Source of the DNA: Blautia sp. SC05B48
GTDB lineage: Bacteria; Bacillota; Clostridia; Lachnospirales; Lachnospiraceae
Length of the DNA: 64,000 bases
Assembly: GCF_005848555.1 (NCBI RefSeq)
Contig: NZ_CP040518.1
Span: forward strand, 1,983,001 to 2,047,000
Direction of reading: 5' to 3'
Shown one piece after another: positions 16,102 to 24,506 of this stretch. Position numbers and translations under genes: made by a program. How positions within the stretch are numbered: position 1 is the first letter of the stretch; each line of letters begins with the position of its first letter. The notes beneath the pieces are model-generated. The model had not been told where the DNA came from. It searched no databases and saw nothing but the letters and a program-made list of their open reading frames with translations.

Positions 16102-17019
16102 TCAGCGCGTGAACTGTACCGTATAATTGCTTTCATCACCGATATATTCCTGGATCGCTTCATCACCATCACTGTTGGCGTCAAAGGTGGGATCCATCAG
16201 CTTCCAGGTGTCTCCGTCAAAAGATACTGCCTTTGTCACCCAGCCTCTGCCACGGATATAAACATCGATCCATGCATGCTTCACATCACCGGAATAGCCG
16301 ATCTGAAGCTTGCAGGGAATGTCCTGACTGCGGAGCATTGCAGTAGTCAGTGCAGCGTAATCGAAACAGATCCCTGTGCCGGTGTTTAAAGTATCATCTA
16401 CATCAGGAAGATAACCGGCTTCGACAGAATCGGCTTTGTCATAATCGTAGGAAATATGACTGGTAACGTATGTATAGAAGGTTTTCAGGATGTCGATGTC
16501 GGTCATGTCCTCTTTGACAAGAGAGGCTGCCAGTTTGCAGGCTTCACTTTTGGAAGAAAAGTCCACGTACTGGTTTGGATACAGAAACGGAAGAAATTCA
16601 TTCTGAAGCTTTACTGTGAGCGTTTCCGTGTAAAGGGCGGCATACTGGTTTCCATCTACCTGCTGATAGCAGGTGATGAGATACTCACCGGAGCCTTCGG
16701 AAAAAGGAAGTACCGCCTGTTCATCTGGTTCCAGAAAATAGGAATAGACCACACCGGAGGGAGCGGTAAGCTGAATGTTCATGCGGGAATCATCGGAATC
16801 GGATTCTGCAGTCAGATATCCCTGATCCTGATTGGAAATATCCAGGATCAGAGGGGAGCTGCCCAGTGTTTTTTTGCCGGGGGCCTCCGGGGTGAGGACT
16901 CTGGCCGGAGAATATACCGGAGGTTCTTCATCGGAGGAAGGAGAATTTCCGCAGCCTGCCAGCAGGATTCCGAAAAGCAGCCATACAAAAAAGAGACGGA
17001 CTGGTAAAAATTTTGACAT
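16102..17019 (-). CDS. Transglutaminase-like lipoprotein
   Basis: A 305-residue lipoprotein. A signal peptide ends in the lipobox LLAGC (Cys about residue 22). After a Pro-rich linker and a beta-rich domain, residues about 180-290 form a transglutaminase/cysteine-protease-like domain with the triad Cys in GTGICFDYA, His in DVKHAWIDVY and Asp in KLMDPTFDAN. It is the first gene of the pilus-like operon, with AGGAG in front of its ATG. Anchored outside the membrane, it may crosslink, cleave or remodel pilus subunits or wall peptides; the substrate is unknown. A -10-like TATACT lies upstream near 17059-17064 on the minus strand. Confidence 0.82.
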   Translation of the reverse strand: MSKFLPVRLFFVWLLFGILLAGCGNSPSSDEEPPVYSPARVLTPEAPGKKTLGSSPLILDISNQDQGYLTAESDSDDSRMNIQLTAPSGVVYSYFLEPDEQAVLPFSEGSGEYLITCYQQVDGNQYAALYTETLTVKLQNEFLPFLYPNQYVDFSSKSEACKLAASLVKEDMTDIDILKTFYTYVTSHISYDYDKADSVEAGYLPDVDDTLNTGTGICFDYAALTTAMLRSQDIPCKLQIGYSGDVKHAWIDVYIRGRGWVTKAVSFDGDTWKLMDPTFDANSDGDEAIQEYIGDESNYTVQFTR

Positions 17020-17118
17020 GGTTTCCGTTCTCCTGTTATATCATGCTTTCTTTTTGAACAGTATAGCAGATTCCGTGAAAAAAAGACAGGAGCAAGGCTC
17101 AAAATGCAGGGGAAAATG

Positions 17119-17147
17119 TTGACATTTCAGGGAAAAAAACATATACT
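17119..17147 (+). promoter_or_regulatory. Promoter of the riboswitch-metallopeptidase transcript
   Basis: -35 TTGACA (17119-17124), 17-nt spacer, -10 TATACT (17142-17147). Transcription would begin about 17154, just at the riboswitch. Confidence 0.88.
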
Positions 17148-17155
17148 ATACATAT

Positions 17156-17234
17156 AAGGGCAAACCTGTTGAAAGACAGGGACGCAAAGCCATGGGTCTA
17201 AGGTCCGAAGGATGACTATGACAGCCGGTTGCCG
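17156..17234 (+). ncRNA. Class I cyclic-di-GMP riboswitch (GEMM-I)
   Basis: The aptamer core is clear: AGGGCAAACC, a CCTGT/ACAGG hairpin with a GAAA tetraloop (17165-17180), GACGCAAAGCC, a second hairpin with GGGTCTAAGG (tetraloop receptor side), and the closing ATGACAGCCGGTTGCC. P1 is GGCAA (17159-17163) with TTGCC (17229-17233). The class binds cyclic di-GMP, the second messenger for motile-sessile switching. It lies between a consensus promoter and a terminator, upstream of the HELGH metallopeptidase gene. Confidence 0.93.
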
Positions 17235-17333
17235 CATTAAATTCCGATTTAATGACGTATTCAGATAACATCTATGAACAAGGATATGTGTTTTGATGCG
17301 GCCGTTTATTTTGTTAGAATAAGCGGTTTTTTT
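17231..17333 (+). terminator. Expression platform: candidate antiterminator and terminator
   Basis: The terminator is CCGTTTATT (17302-17310) paired with AATAAGCGG (17318-17326, one G-T) followed by seven T. A rival stem can form between GCCGCATTAAA (17231-17241) and TTTGATGCGGC (17292-17302, one G-T). It shares bases 17231-17233 with aptamer P1. If P1 is stabilised by ligand the rival stem is weakened, which suggests ligand turns the gene off. The rival stem shares only base 17302 with the terminator, so the direction is not certain. The rest of the 377-bp gap 17020-17396 is promoter and leader. Confidence 0.75.
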
Positions 17334-17396
17334 GATGCCTAAAATCCGGTTTGGGGTGGAAACTGAAACGTCGGCTTTCAGAAAGGTGTGAATGAT

Positions 17397-18392
17397 ATGA
17401 AAAGAACAGATATTCGTAAAATTTTTACAGGCAGGAAAAAAGCTTTGGCAGGATGTCTCGCAGCTGTTATTGTACTGGCAGGTGGCTTTAATGTCTGGCA
17501 GTCGTCACAGGTTCCGGAGTTTCCGGATTTTACAGATCCGGTAATGGAAACTACCATCACAGAGGATGACACTCCACTTGCTTCAAAACCGAAGGTGACT
17601 ACCAAAACGACTTCAAATACCAAGACAACCAGAAAAAAAGTTAAGCTTAAAAAAGCGGCAACCAAGACTTATACCAAGAAGCTTCCGACTACCAATAAGA
17701 AGAGTACGACCACAAAGAAAACAAACAGAAATACAACCGTAAAAACATTAAAGACAGTTAAGACTGCAACAACACAGAAATACACAAAGAAATCAAAAAC
17801 AGCCGTTCAGACACGGAAAGTGACTACAACCATTCAGACGACCACAACAGTCAGGGCAGCTGCAGGTACTGCCGGCAAAGTGAATGCAGCTTCCACAAAA
17901 GAAGTAGAAAACATCAGCATGGACAGCAAATATTCAGTAAGCAATATTGCTTCCATTGCACCGAAGATGGACAGCAGGGTGCTCAATGCCTACAAGAAGC
18001 TTGGATTTACTGTAACGGTTGATCCGTCTGTTAACTACGGAGGCTGCTTTAACGCACATTCAAGAAGCATCATCCTTCGTTTTGAAAATGAGACAGTCTA
18101 CCATGAACTGGGACATTTCCTTGCTTTTGTTGCGGGAAACGTAGACAGAACAAGTGCTTTTGCTGCAGTTTATAACAGCGAAAAATCCAAATTTACAGGT
18201 ATCAACAGAAGCTATGCAACGCAGAACAGTTCAGAATATTTTGCAGAATCAGTGCTTGAGTATGTAACAAGCCCGTCAACACTTAAGAGACAGAGACCAA
18301 AGACGTATGCAGCGATCGTGGAGGCTCTGAATAAAATTACCGATGAACGTGTCCAGAGAGTCATGGATATATACGGACCGTTCTGGAGCTAA
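17397..18392 (+). CDS. Exported HExxH metallopeptidase under c-di-GMP riboswitch
   Basis: About 331 residues. An N-terminal membrane segment (about 14-32, KALAGCLAAVIVLAGGF) directs export. Residues about 60-165 are a Thr/Lys-rich low-complexity linker (TTKKT, TTKTT repeats) suited to crossing the wall. The C-terminal domain (about 180-331) holds H236-E-L-G-H240 and, about 40 residues later, SSEYFAESVLEY with the probable third zinc ligand Glu, the layout of anthrax-lethal-factor-like and PPEP (M34) peptidases. In C. difficile such a peptidase is c-di-GMP controlled and cuts surface adhesins; the same logic is inferred here. The ATG at 17397 fits AAGGTG; a GTG at 17388 is possible. Confidence 0.8.
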   Translation: MKRTDIRKIFTGRKKALAGCLAAVIVLAGGFNVWQSSQVPEFPDFTDPVMETTITEDDTPLASKPKVTTKTTSNTKTTRKKVKLKKAATKTYTKKLPTTNKKSTTTKKTNRNTTVKTLKTVKTATTQKYTKKSKTAVQTRKVTTTIQTTTTVRAAAGTAGKVNAASTKEVENISMDSKYSVSNIASIAPKMDSRVLNAYKKLGFTVTVDPSVNYGGCFNAHSRSIILRFENETVYHELGHFLAFVAGNVDRTSAFAAVYNSEKSKFTGINRSYATQNSSEYFAESVLEYVTSPSTLKRQRPKTYAAIVEALNKITDERVQRVMDIYGPFWS

Positions 18393-18416
18393 AGAAGAAG
18401 CATACAGAAACGTTGG

Positions 18417-18453
18417 ATCTGTCCGGGAGATATCTCCCGGGCAGATTTTTTTC
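18417..18453 (+). terminator. Rho-independent terminator after metallopeptidase
   Basis: ATCTGTCCGGGAGATA and its near-perfect complement TATCTCCCGGGCAGAT form a continuous palindrome at 18417-18446, followed by seven T. Confidence 0.92.
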
Positions 18454-18496
18454 TTTTTTGTGAGAAAAGTATAAAAAAAATGTCGATAAATATTTC

Positions 18497-18526
18497 TTGC
18501 AATAGACTCTATAAGGTGTGTATAAT
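18497..18526 (+). promoter_or_regulatory. Promoter of rho
   Basis: -35 TTGCAA (18497-18502), 18-nt spacer, -10 TATAAT (18521-18526). A leader of about 110 nt follows, as is common for autoregulated rho. Confidence 0.7.
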
Positions 18527-18641
18527 GAAACATAAGCTGAAAACATGCTTTCATTCAAAAAAGTGCAGCCATGTCAGGTTGTATCTGATTCCATAAACAA
18601 CAAATATATAATTTATCAGATTTAAGAATAGAGGATTTAAT

Positions 18642-20174
18642 ATGAGAGAAAAGTATGAATCATTGTCTCTGGCGGTGCTGAAGGATCTGGCAAAGGCGAG
18701 AGGGATGAAGGGGATTTCTACTCTGAGAAAACCGGCACTGATCGAGCGGATGCTGGAGGAGGACGCCAAAGAGTCCGACAGAGGAAATTCTGAAGAAGTA
18801 CACAAAAGTACACCGGCAGAAAATACTGCAAAAGAAAAAAGCTATGATTCGGAAAAAACAGAATATCGTACCCGTCCGGCAGGGGAAGGTCTTCAGGAGC
18901 AGCGGAAGGAATATCGTAGTGATAAGAATGAGCAGGAACACAGAAACACAAATATCCGCAGAGAGTACAATCGTGAATATAACCGTGAATATAACCGGGA
19001 ATCTGTAAGGGAGAACGGGAATGTCCCGTCAGAATCTACCCAGCTGGACAGTGGTGAAAAGGCTAACGGGATCCTTGAGGTTCTTCCGGATGGATATGGC
19101 TTTATCCGATGCGAGAATTATATGCCGGGTGAGAATGACATTTATGTGTCTCCTTCCCAGATCCGACGTTTTAATTTAAAGACCGGTGATATCATCCAGG
19201 GAAATATCCGCATTAAGACTCAGGGAGAGAAGTTCAGCGCCCTTCTTTACGTATCTTCCATTAACGGTTTCCATCCGAGTGAGGGACAGAGACGATATAA
19301 TTTTGAAGATATGACACCAATCTTTCCGAATGAGAGACTTGTCATGGAACGTGCAGGCGGCACAACGGCCATGCGTATCGTGGATCTGATCAGTCCTATC
19401 GGAAAGGGCCAGCGAGGAATGATCGTATCTCCGCCAAAGGCAGGTAAGACAACCCTTCTGAAAGATGTTGCCAAATCTATCCTCAGGAATAACAGAGATA
19501 TGCATCTGATCATTCTTCTGATCGATGAGCGCCCTGAGGAGGTTACCGATATCAGAGAGGCGATTCAGGGACCGAATGTGGAAGTGATCTATTCTACCTT
19601 TGATGAGCTTCCGGAACATCATAAGAGAGTTTCCGAGATGGTTGTGGAGCGTGCGCGCCGTCTTGTAGAGCATAAACAGGATGTGATCATTCTTCTGGAT
19701 TCGATCACACGGCTTGCCAGAGCCTATAATCTGATCATCCCGCCAAGCGGAAGAACCTTATCCGGTGGTCTTGACCCGGCGGCTCTCCATATGCCCAAGA
19801 GATTTTTTGGCGCAGCCCGTAATATGCGCGAGGGCGGAAGCCTGACGATTCTGGCAACCGCACTTGTGGATACCGGAAGCAAGATGGATGATGTTATTTA
19901 TGAAGAGTTCAAGGGAACCGGTAATATGGAGCTTGTCCTGGATCGTAAATTACAGGAGAAACGGGTATTCCCGGCCATTGACATCCAGAAATCCGGAACC
20001 AGAAGAGAGGATCTGCTTCTCAGCAAGGATGAACAGGAAGCGGTTTATATTATGCGGAAAGCTCTCAACGGAATGAAAGCGGATGAGGCAGTAGAACAGA
20101 TCCTGAATACCTTTGCCAGAACCAGGAACAATGCAGAACTGGTACAGACTGTAAAGAAACAGAAATTTTTATAA
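18642..20174 (+). CDS. rho: Transcription termination factor Rho
   Basis: A 510-residue Rho, longer than the ~420 of E. coli. Residues 1-42 are the Rho_N helical domain. Residues about 45-140 are a hydrophilic insertion with a tandem R-E-Y-N unit (three copies) before the cold-shock RNA-binding domain (from about 145, [16 protein letters not shown]). The ATPase core has [13 protein letters not shown] (Walker A, about 263-271), [10 protein letters not shown] (Walker B), and the Q/R-loop regions [11 protein letters not shown] and GGLDPAAL. It is a ring helicase that ends transcription of untranslated RNA. The insertion is frequent in Clostridial Rho and may help RNA binding. Confidence 0.97.
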   Translation: MREKYESLSLAVLKDLAKARGMKGISTLRKPALIERMLEEDAKESDRGNSEEVHKSTPAENTAKEKSYDSEKTEYRTRPAGEGLQEQRKEYRSDKNEQEHRNTNIRREYNREYNREYNRESVRENGNVPSESTQLDSGEKANGILEVLPDGYGFIRCENYMPGENDIYVSPSQIRRFNLKTGDIIQGNIRIKTQGEKFSALLYVSSINGFHPSEGQRRYNFEDMTPIFPNERLVMERAGGTTAMRIVDLISPIGKGQRGMIVSPPKAGKTTLLKDVAKSILRNNRDMHLIILLIDERPEEVTDIREAIQGPNVEVIYSTFDELPEHHKRVSEMVVERARRLVEHKQDVIILLDSITRLARAYNLIIPPSGRTLSGGLDPAALHMPKRFFGAARNMREGGSLTILATALVDTGSKMDDVIYEEFKGTGNMELVLDRKLQEKRVFPAIDIQKSGTRREDLLLSKDEQEAVYIMRKALNGMKADEAVEQILNTFARTRNNAELVQTVKKQKFL

Positions 20175-20179
20175 AGTCC

Positions 20180-20208
20180 TTGCATTTTATGGAAAGCTAT
20201 GTTATACT
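20180..20208 (+). promoter_or_regulatory. Promoter of rpmE
   Basis: -35 TTGCAT (20180-20185), 17-nt spacer, -10 TATACT (20203-20208), just after the rho stop codon. Confidence 0.75.
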
Positions 20209-20280
20209 TAGCAAGCTGTTTAAAATGGAATTCGTCAATTGAATACGAATAATATTAAAATATATAGAGAGGTGAAAATC

Positions 20281-20484
20281 ATGAGAGAAGGAATCCATCC
20301 GAACTACTATCAGGCAACTGTAACCTGCAACTGCGGAAATACTTTCGTAACAGGTTCTACTAAAGAGGACATCCATGTTGAGATCTGTTCCAAATGCCAT
20401 CCGTTCTACACAGGACAGCAGAAGGCTTCACAGGCTCGTGGACGTATCGATAAGTTCAACAAGAAATACGGCCTGAGTAAGTAA
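20281..20484 (+). CDS. rpmE: Ribosomal protein bL31
   Basis: A 67-residue bL31 of the zinc-binding (C+) type: CNCG near residue 17 and [10 protein letters not shown] near residue 37 supply four Cys ligands. The tail [11 protein letters not shown] is the family signature. It bridges the head of the 30S and the central protuberance of the 50S subunit. The start at 20281 is fixed by AGAGAGGTG and by homology; the upstream ATG at 20239 adds a leader not found in the family. The zinc type would be expected to be expressed when zinc is sufficient. Confidence 0.96.
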   Translation: MREGIHPNYYQATVTCNCGNTFVTGSTKEDIHVEICSKCHPFYTGQQKASQARGRIDKFNKKYGLSK

Positions 20485-20507
20485 TTATTGCGAATACAGG
20501 AAATGAG

Positions 20508-20540
20508 AAGGTTGAGGTTGGGAAATCTCAACCTTTCTTT
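20508..20540 (+). terminator. Rho-independent terminator after rpmE
   Basis: AAGGTTGAG (20508-20516) pairs with CTCAACCTT (20527-20535) and is followed by TCTTT. Confidence 0.85.
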
Positions 20541-20576
20541 AACTGAAAAATTTTTGATTTGCACAGGAGAGAATGA

Positions 20577-21575
20577 ATGAGATCATCGAATATTGGCGGA
20601 CAGGCGGTCATGGAAGGCATCATGATGCGTCACAAGGACAAATATTCTATTGCAGTGCGCCGCCCGGATCAGGAGATCGAGCTGAAGGTAGAGGATTATA
20701 AATGTATCTTTGGAAATCATGCATTTCTGAAGAAACCGATCATCCGCGGTGTGGTAAGCTTTGTGGATTCTCTTGTGGTAGGTACGAAATGCCTGATGTA
20801 TTCTGCGGAGATCGCAGGAGACGAGGAAGATGAAGAAACAGCCAGGAAGAACGAGCAGCTTACAGAAGCAGAGCGTTCTGCAAAGAAAGCCAAAGAGGAT
20901 AAGCAGTTCAAGTGGCTTCTTTACATTACGGTAGCTGTCTCCATGGTGGTTTCTGTAGCTGCTTTTATGTTCCTTCCGTATGTACTGGCCAGTCTGATCC
21001 GAGGGGCAGGTGCTTCGGAATTTCTGGTCACCGTAGTGGAAGCTTTTGTGAAACTGGCACTGTTTATGGGATATATGTTCCTGATCTCCAGAATGAAGGA
21101 TATCCAGAGGACATTTATGTATCACGGTGCGGAACACAAATGTATCAACTGTGTGGAGCACGGTCTGCCTCTGACGGTAGAGAATGTGTTAAAGAGCTCC
21201 AGGCTTCATAAGCGTTGTGGAACAAGCTTTTTGTTTCTGGTCATGCTGGTAAGTATTGTGCTGCATTTTGTGTTTGTGGCGGTGCCGTTTTACTGGGTGA
21301 GACTGCTGGGAAGACTTCTCATGGTACCGGTAGTTGCGGGGATTTCCTTTGAGATCATCCAGTGGGCAGGAAGAACAGACAGTAAATTTGCGGACATTAT
21401 GAGTAAACCAGGTCTTGCCATGCAGAAATTCACCACAAAGGAGCCTACTGCAGATATGGCAGAGGTAGCCATCAAAGCAGTTGAGGCTGTTTTTGATTGG
21501 AGAGCCTATCTGAAAGAGGAATTTGACCTGGACATCCCATATGAGACAGAGGAGACAGAAAATGCAGACTCTTGA
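20577..21575 (+). CDS. DUF1385 membrane protein, YqhQ-like
   Basis: A 332-residue protein of the DUF1385 family. The N-terminus SSNIGGQAVMEGIMMRHKDK is the family's most conserved block. Membrane helices are visible at about residues 119-142, 148-172, 219-241 and 245-262. A central YHGAEHKCINCVEHGLPLT holds conserved His and Cys. B. subtilis YqhQ is the best known member; the function is not established. It lies between rpmE and prmC-prfA, the normal position in Clostridia, and overlaps the prmC start by 14 bp. Confidence 0.88.
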   Translation: MRSSNIGGQAVMEGIMMRHKDKYSIAVRRPDQEIELKVEDYKCIFGNHAFLKKPIIRGVVSFVDSLVVGTKCLMYSAEIAGDEEDEETARKNEQLTEAERSAKKAKEDKQFKWLLYITVAVSMVVSVAAFMFLPYVLASLIRGAGASEFLVTVVEAFVKLALFMGYMFLISRMKDIQRTFMYHGAEHKCINCVEHGLPLTVENVLKSSRLHKRCGTSFLFLVMLVSIVLHFVFVAVPFYWVRLLGRLLMVPVVAGISFEIIQWAGRTDSKFADIMSKPGLAMQKFTTKEPTADMAEVAIKAVEAVFDWRAYLKEEFDLDIPYETEETENADS

Positions 21576-22449
21576 GTCCCTTCTGAAAAAAGGTACAACA
21601 ATACTGAAAGATAATGGATTGGAAGAAGCCGGGCTGGATGCCTGGCTCCTTCTGGAATTTAAGACCGGAAAGAATCGGGCATACTATTTTGCGCATGGAG
21701 ACGAACCGGTGTCTGATGAGACCGCAGCAGAGTATCTTACGCTGATCGGCAGGAGGGCAGGACATATTCCTGTACAGCAGCTGACTCATCAGGCTTTTTT
21801 TATGGGATATGAGTTTTATGTAAACGAAAATGTGCTGATCCCGAGACAGGATACGGAGACTCTGGTGGAAGAGGCTTTGAAACACCTTGGAAATGTGGAA
21901 AAACCGGAGATCTTGGATATGTGTACCGGCTCCGGCTGCATCCTGCTCAGTCTTCTTCTGGAACGGCAGGATGCCTGTGGGACCGGTGTGGATGTTTCGC
22001 CGGAAGCACTGGAAGTGGCAAAAAAGAATGCCGGTATTCTAAAGGTGGAGAACCGGGCGGACTTTGTGGAAAGCGATCTGTTCTCGGCACCGTATTTTTG
22101 TGAAAAAGGTGGAAAAGATAGTGGGAAATATGATATCCTTATTTCAAACCCGCCTTATATCGCAACAGAAGAAATTGAAACACTGATGGAAGAAGTCCGC
22201 CTCCATGATCCGAGGAAGGCACTTGACGGAATGGAAGACGGGCTTTATTTTTACAGAAAGATCACCGCAGAAGCCGGAAGGTACCTGAAACCGGGCGGAT
22301 GGCTTCTATATGAGATCGGCTGCACCCAGGGGGAGGCGGTCAGTACAATGATGAAAGCAGCCGGTTTTACCGGGGTTCAGATCGTAAAGGATCTGCCGGG
22401 CCTTGACCGTGTGGTGCTTGGACAGAAACAGGAGGAAATACATGTTTGA
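21562..22449 (+). CDS. prmC: Release factor glutamine methyltransferase
   Basis: A 295-residue SAM-dependent N5-glutamine methyltransferase. An N-terminal helical domain (about 1-85) recognises the release factor. The Rossmann domain has [16 protein letters not shown] (SAM motif I) and the catalytic ISNPPYIA. It methylates the Gln of the GGQ loop in RF1/RF2; RF1 is encoded by the next gene. The start at 21562 follows GGAGACAG and lies inside the DUF1385 gene; the longer frame to 21523 is not needed. The 3' end overlaps prfA by 8 bp, coupling enzyme and substrate. Confidence 0.95.
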   Translation: MQTLESLLKKGTTILKDNGLEEAGLDAWLLLEFKTGKNRAYYFAHGDEPVSDETAAEYLTLIGRRAGHIPVQQLTHQAFFMGYEFYVNENVLIPRQDTETLVEEALKHLGNVEKPEILDMCTGSGCILLSLLLERQDACGTGVDVSPEALEVAKKNAGILKVENRADFVESDLFSAPYFCEKGGKDSGKYDILISNPPYIATEEIETLMEEVRLHDPRKALDGMEDGLYFYRKITAEAGRYLKPGGWLLYEIGCTQGEAVSTMMKAAGFTGVQIVKDLPGLDRVVLGQKQEEIHV

Positions 22450-23518
22450 TAAACTGGATGATCTGCTGGTACGTTTTGAAGAGCTTCTCAATGAGCTGGG
22501 AGAACCGGGAGTAACCGACGATCCGGCACATTTTCAGAAGTTGATGAAGGAACAGAGCGACCTGCAGCCAATCGTTGAAGCATATAAAGAATATAAGAAA
22601 AACAAGGAAACCATCGAGGACAGTCTTTCCATGCTGGAGAGCGAGAAGGACGAAGAGATGCGTGAGATGTTGAAGGAAGAGCTTTCCGATGCAAAAAAGA
22701 GAGTGGAGGAGCTGGAGCATGAGCTGAAGATCCTTCTTCTTCCGAAGGACCCTAACGACAGCAAGAACGTTATCGTTGAGATCCGTGGAGGTGCAGGCGG
22801 TGATGAGGCAGCACTTTTTGCAGCAGAGATTTATCGTATGTATGTGAAATACGCGGAGTCCCGCCGCTGGAAAACCGAGATGCTCAGCCTCAATGAGAAC
22901 GGCATCGGCGGCTTCAAGGAGGTTACCTTCATGATCAAAGGTGAGGGTGCATATTCCAGACTGAAATACGAAAGCGGTGTTCACCGTGTACAGCGAGTAC
23001 CGGAGACAGAGTCCGGCGGAAGGATCCATACCTCTACCTGTACGGTAGCGATCATGCCGGAGGCGGAAGAAATTGATTTCCATCTGGATCTCAATGAGTG
23101 TAAATTCGATGTGTTCCGTGCATCCGGAAACGGTGGTCAGTGTGTCAACACCACAGACTCCGCAGTACGTCTTACTCATATCCCTACAGGAATCGTGATT
23201 TCCTGCCAGGATGAGAAGTCTCAGCTTAAGAACAAGGATAAAGCACTTCGTGTGCTCCGTTCCCGTCTGTATGAGATGGAGCTTGCAAAACAGCATGACG
23301 CTGAGGCAGAGGCAAGGAGAAGTCAGATCGGTACAGGCGACCGCTCCGAGAAGATCCGTACCTATAACTTCCCTCAGGGACGTGTAACAGACCACAGGAT
23401 CAAGCTTACCCTTCACCGTCTTGAGAATATCCTTAACGGAGATCTGGATGAGATCATTGACAGTCTGATCGCAGCAGACCAGGCAGTGAAGCTGACAAAG
23501 CTGAATGAACAGGAGTAA
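22442..23518 (+). CDS. prfA: Peptide chain release factor 1
   Basis: A 358-residue RF1. The GGQ motif is present in [20 protein letters not shown], which contacts the peptidyl-transferase centre. A stop-codon-recognition region lies around residues 180-200 ([20 protein letters not shown]). It reads UAG and UAA. AGGAGG is placed right before the ATG at 22442, inside the end of prmC. A long antisense frame on the other strand is a shadow. Confidence 0.97.
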   Translation: MFDKLDDLLVRFEELLNELGEPGVTDDPAHFQKLMKEQSDLQPIVEAYKEYKKNKETIEDSLSMLESEKDEEMREMLKEELSDAKKRVEELEHELKILLLPKDPNDSKNVIVEIRGGAGGDEAALFAAEIYRMYVKYAESRRWKTEMLSLNENGIGGFKEVTFMIKGEGAYSRLKYESGVHRVQRVPETESGGRIHTSTCTVAIMPEAEEIDFHLDLNECKFDVFRASGNGGQCVNTTDSAVRLTHIPTGIVISCQDEKSQLKNKDKALRVLRSRLYEMELAKQHDAEAEARRSQIGTGDRSEKIRTYNFPQGRVTDHRIKLTLHRLENILNGDLDEIIDSLIAADQAVKLTKLNEQE

Positions 23519-23574
23519 GCGCTGATTACAGCTACAGAGTTCAAAAAATTATAATAAATCAGGAGGAAACGAAA

Positions 23575-24492
23575 ATGAAAAAGACAGCATTGGTGATCAT
23601 GGCAGCCGGTATCGGCAGTCGTTTTGGAAAAGGAATCAAGCAGCTTGCACCGGTAGGCCCGAAGGGCGAGATCATTATGGACTATTCCATCCATGATGCA
23701 CTGGAGGCAGGATTCAACAAGGTCGTATTTATCATCCGCAAAGACCTTGAAGATGAATTCAAAAAGGTAATCGGAGATCGTATCTCCAAAATTACAGAAG
23801 TTGCTTATGCATTCCAGGAGATCGACGATCTTCCGGGCGATTTTACAAAACCGGCAGACCGTACCAAACCATGGGGAACCGGACACGCTGTGTTGGCAGC
23901 AAAGAAAGTCCTTTCCGAGCCATTCGCTGTTATCAATGCAGATGACTACTATGGAAAAGAAGCCTACGTAAAGGTGCATGACTACCTGGTACAGGATCAT
24001 CCGCAGGATGGCCCGATGCACATCTGCATGGCAGGTTTCCGCCTTGGAAATACATTAAGTGATAACGGAAGCGTCACAAGAGGAGTGTGCCATATTGAGG
24101 ACGGCAAGCTTGTAGGCGTTACAGAGACACATAACATCTTCAAGACAGCAGACGGCGCAGAGACAAGAAATGACGATGGTACAGCAGAAACACTGGATAC
24201 AAAGAGCCTTGTTTCCATGAATATGTGGGGACTGACACCGGAATTTATGGAGATCCTTGAGAAAGGCTTCGTTGAGTTCCTTGGTGGGATCAAAGAGGGA
24301 GACATCAAAAAAGAGTATCTTCTTCCTGAGCTTATCGACCAGCTGATCCATTCCGGAAAAGCAGCGGTAGATGTTCTTGAGACAAAGGACGAGTGGTTCG
24401 GTGTTACTTATCAGGAGGATAAGGCATCTGTACAGGCTGCATTCAAAAAGCTTACAGATGACGGCGTTTATCCGGAAGGACTGTATCAGTAA
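23575..24492 (+). CDS. Sugar-phosphate nucleotidyltransferase family protein
   Basis: A 305-residue NTP-transferase. The N-terminal signature VIMAAGIGSRFGKGIKQL is the nucleotide-binding G-x-G-x-R-F/L-x..K motif. PWGTGHAVLAAK and FAVINADDYYG give the base/metal-binding segments. The enzyme should transfer a nucleotidyl group to a sugar-1-phosphate or similar phosphate; the sugar is not clear. It lies between prfA and glmM (14 bp before glmM), so amino-sugar metabolism is possible, but it lacks the left-handed beta-helix acetyltransferase domain of GlmU. Confidence 0.82.
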   Translation: MKKTALVIMAAGIGSRFGKGIKQLAPVGPKGEIIMDYSIHDALEAGFNKVVFIIRKDLEDEFKKVIGDRISKITEVAYAFQEIDDLPGDFTKPADRTKPWGTGHAVLAAKKVLSEPFAVINADDYYGKEAYVKVHDYLVQDHPQDGPMHICMAGFRLGNTLSDNGSVTRGVCHIEDGKLVGVTETHNIFKTADGAETRNDDGTAETLDTKSLVSMNMWGLTPEFMEILEKGFVEFLGGIKEGDIKKEYLLPELIDQLIHSGKAAVDVLETKDEWFGVTYQEDKASVQAAFKKLTDDGVYPEGLYQ

Positions 24493-24506
24493 TAAAGGAG
24501 AACATT

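Noticed and set aside
22367..23416. 349-codon minus-strand ORF opposite prfA
   Set aside because: Shadow of the prfA frame; no start signal or domain.
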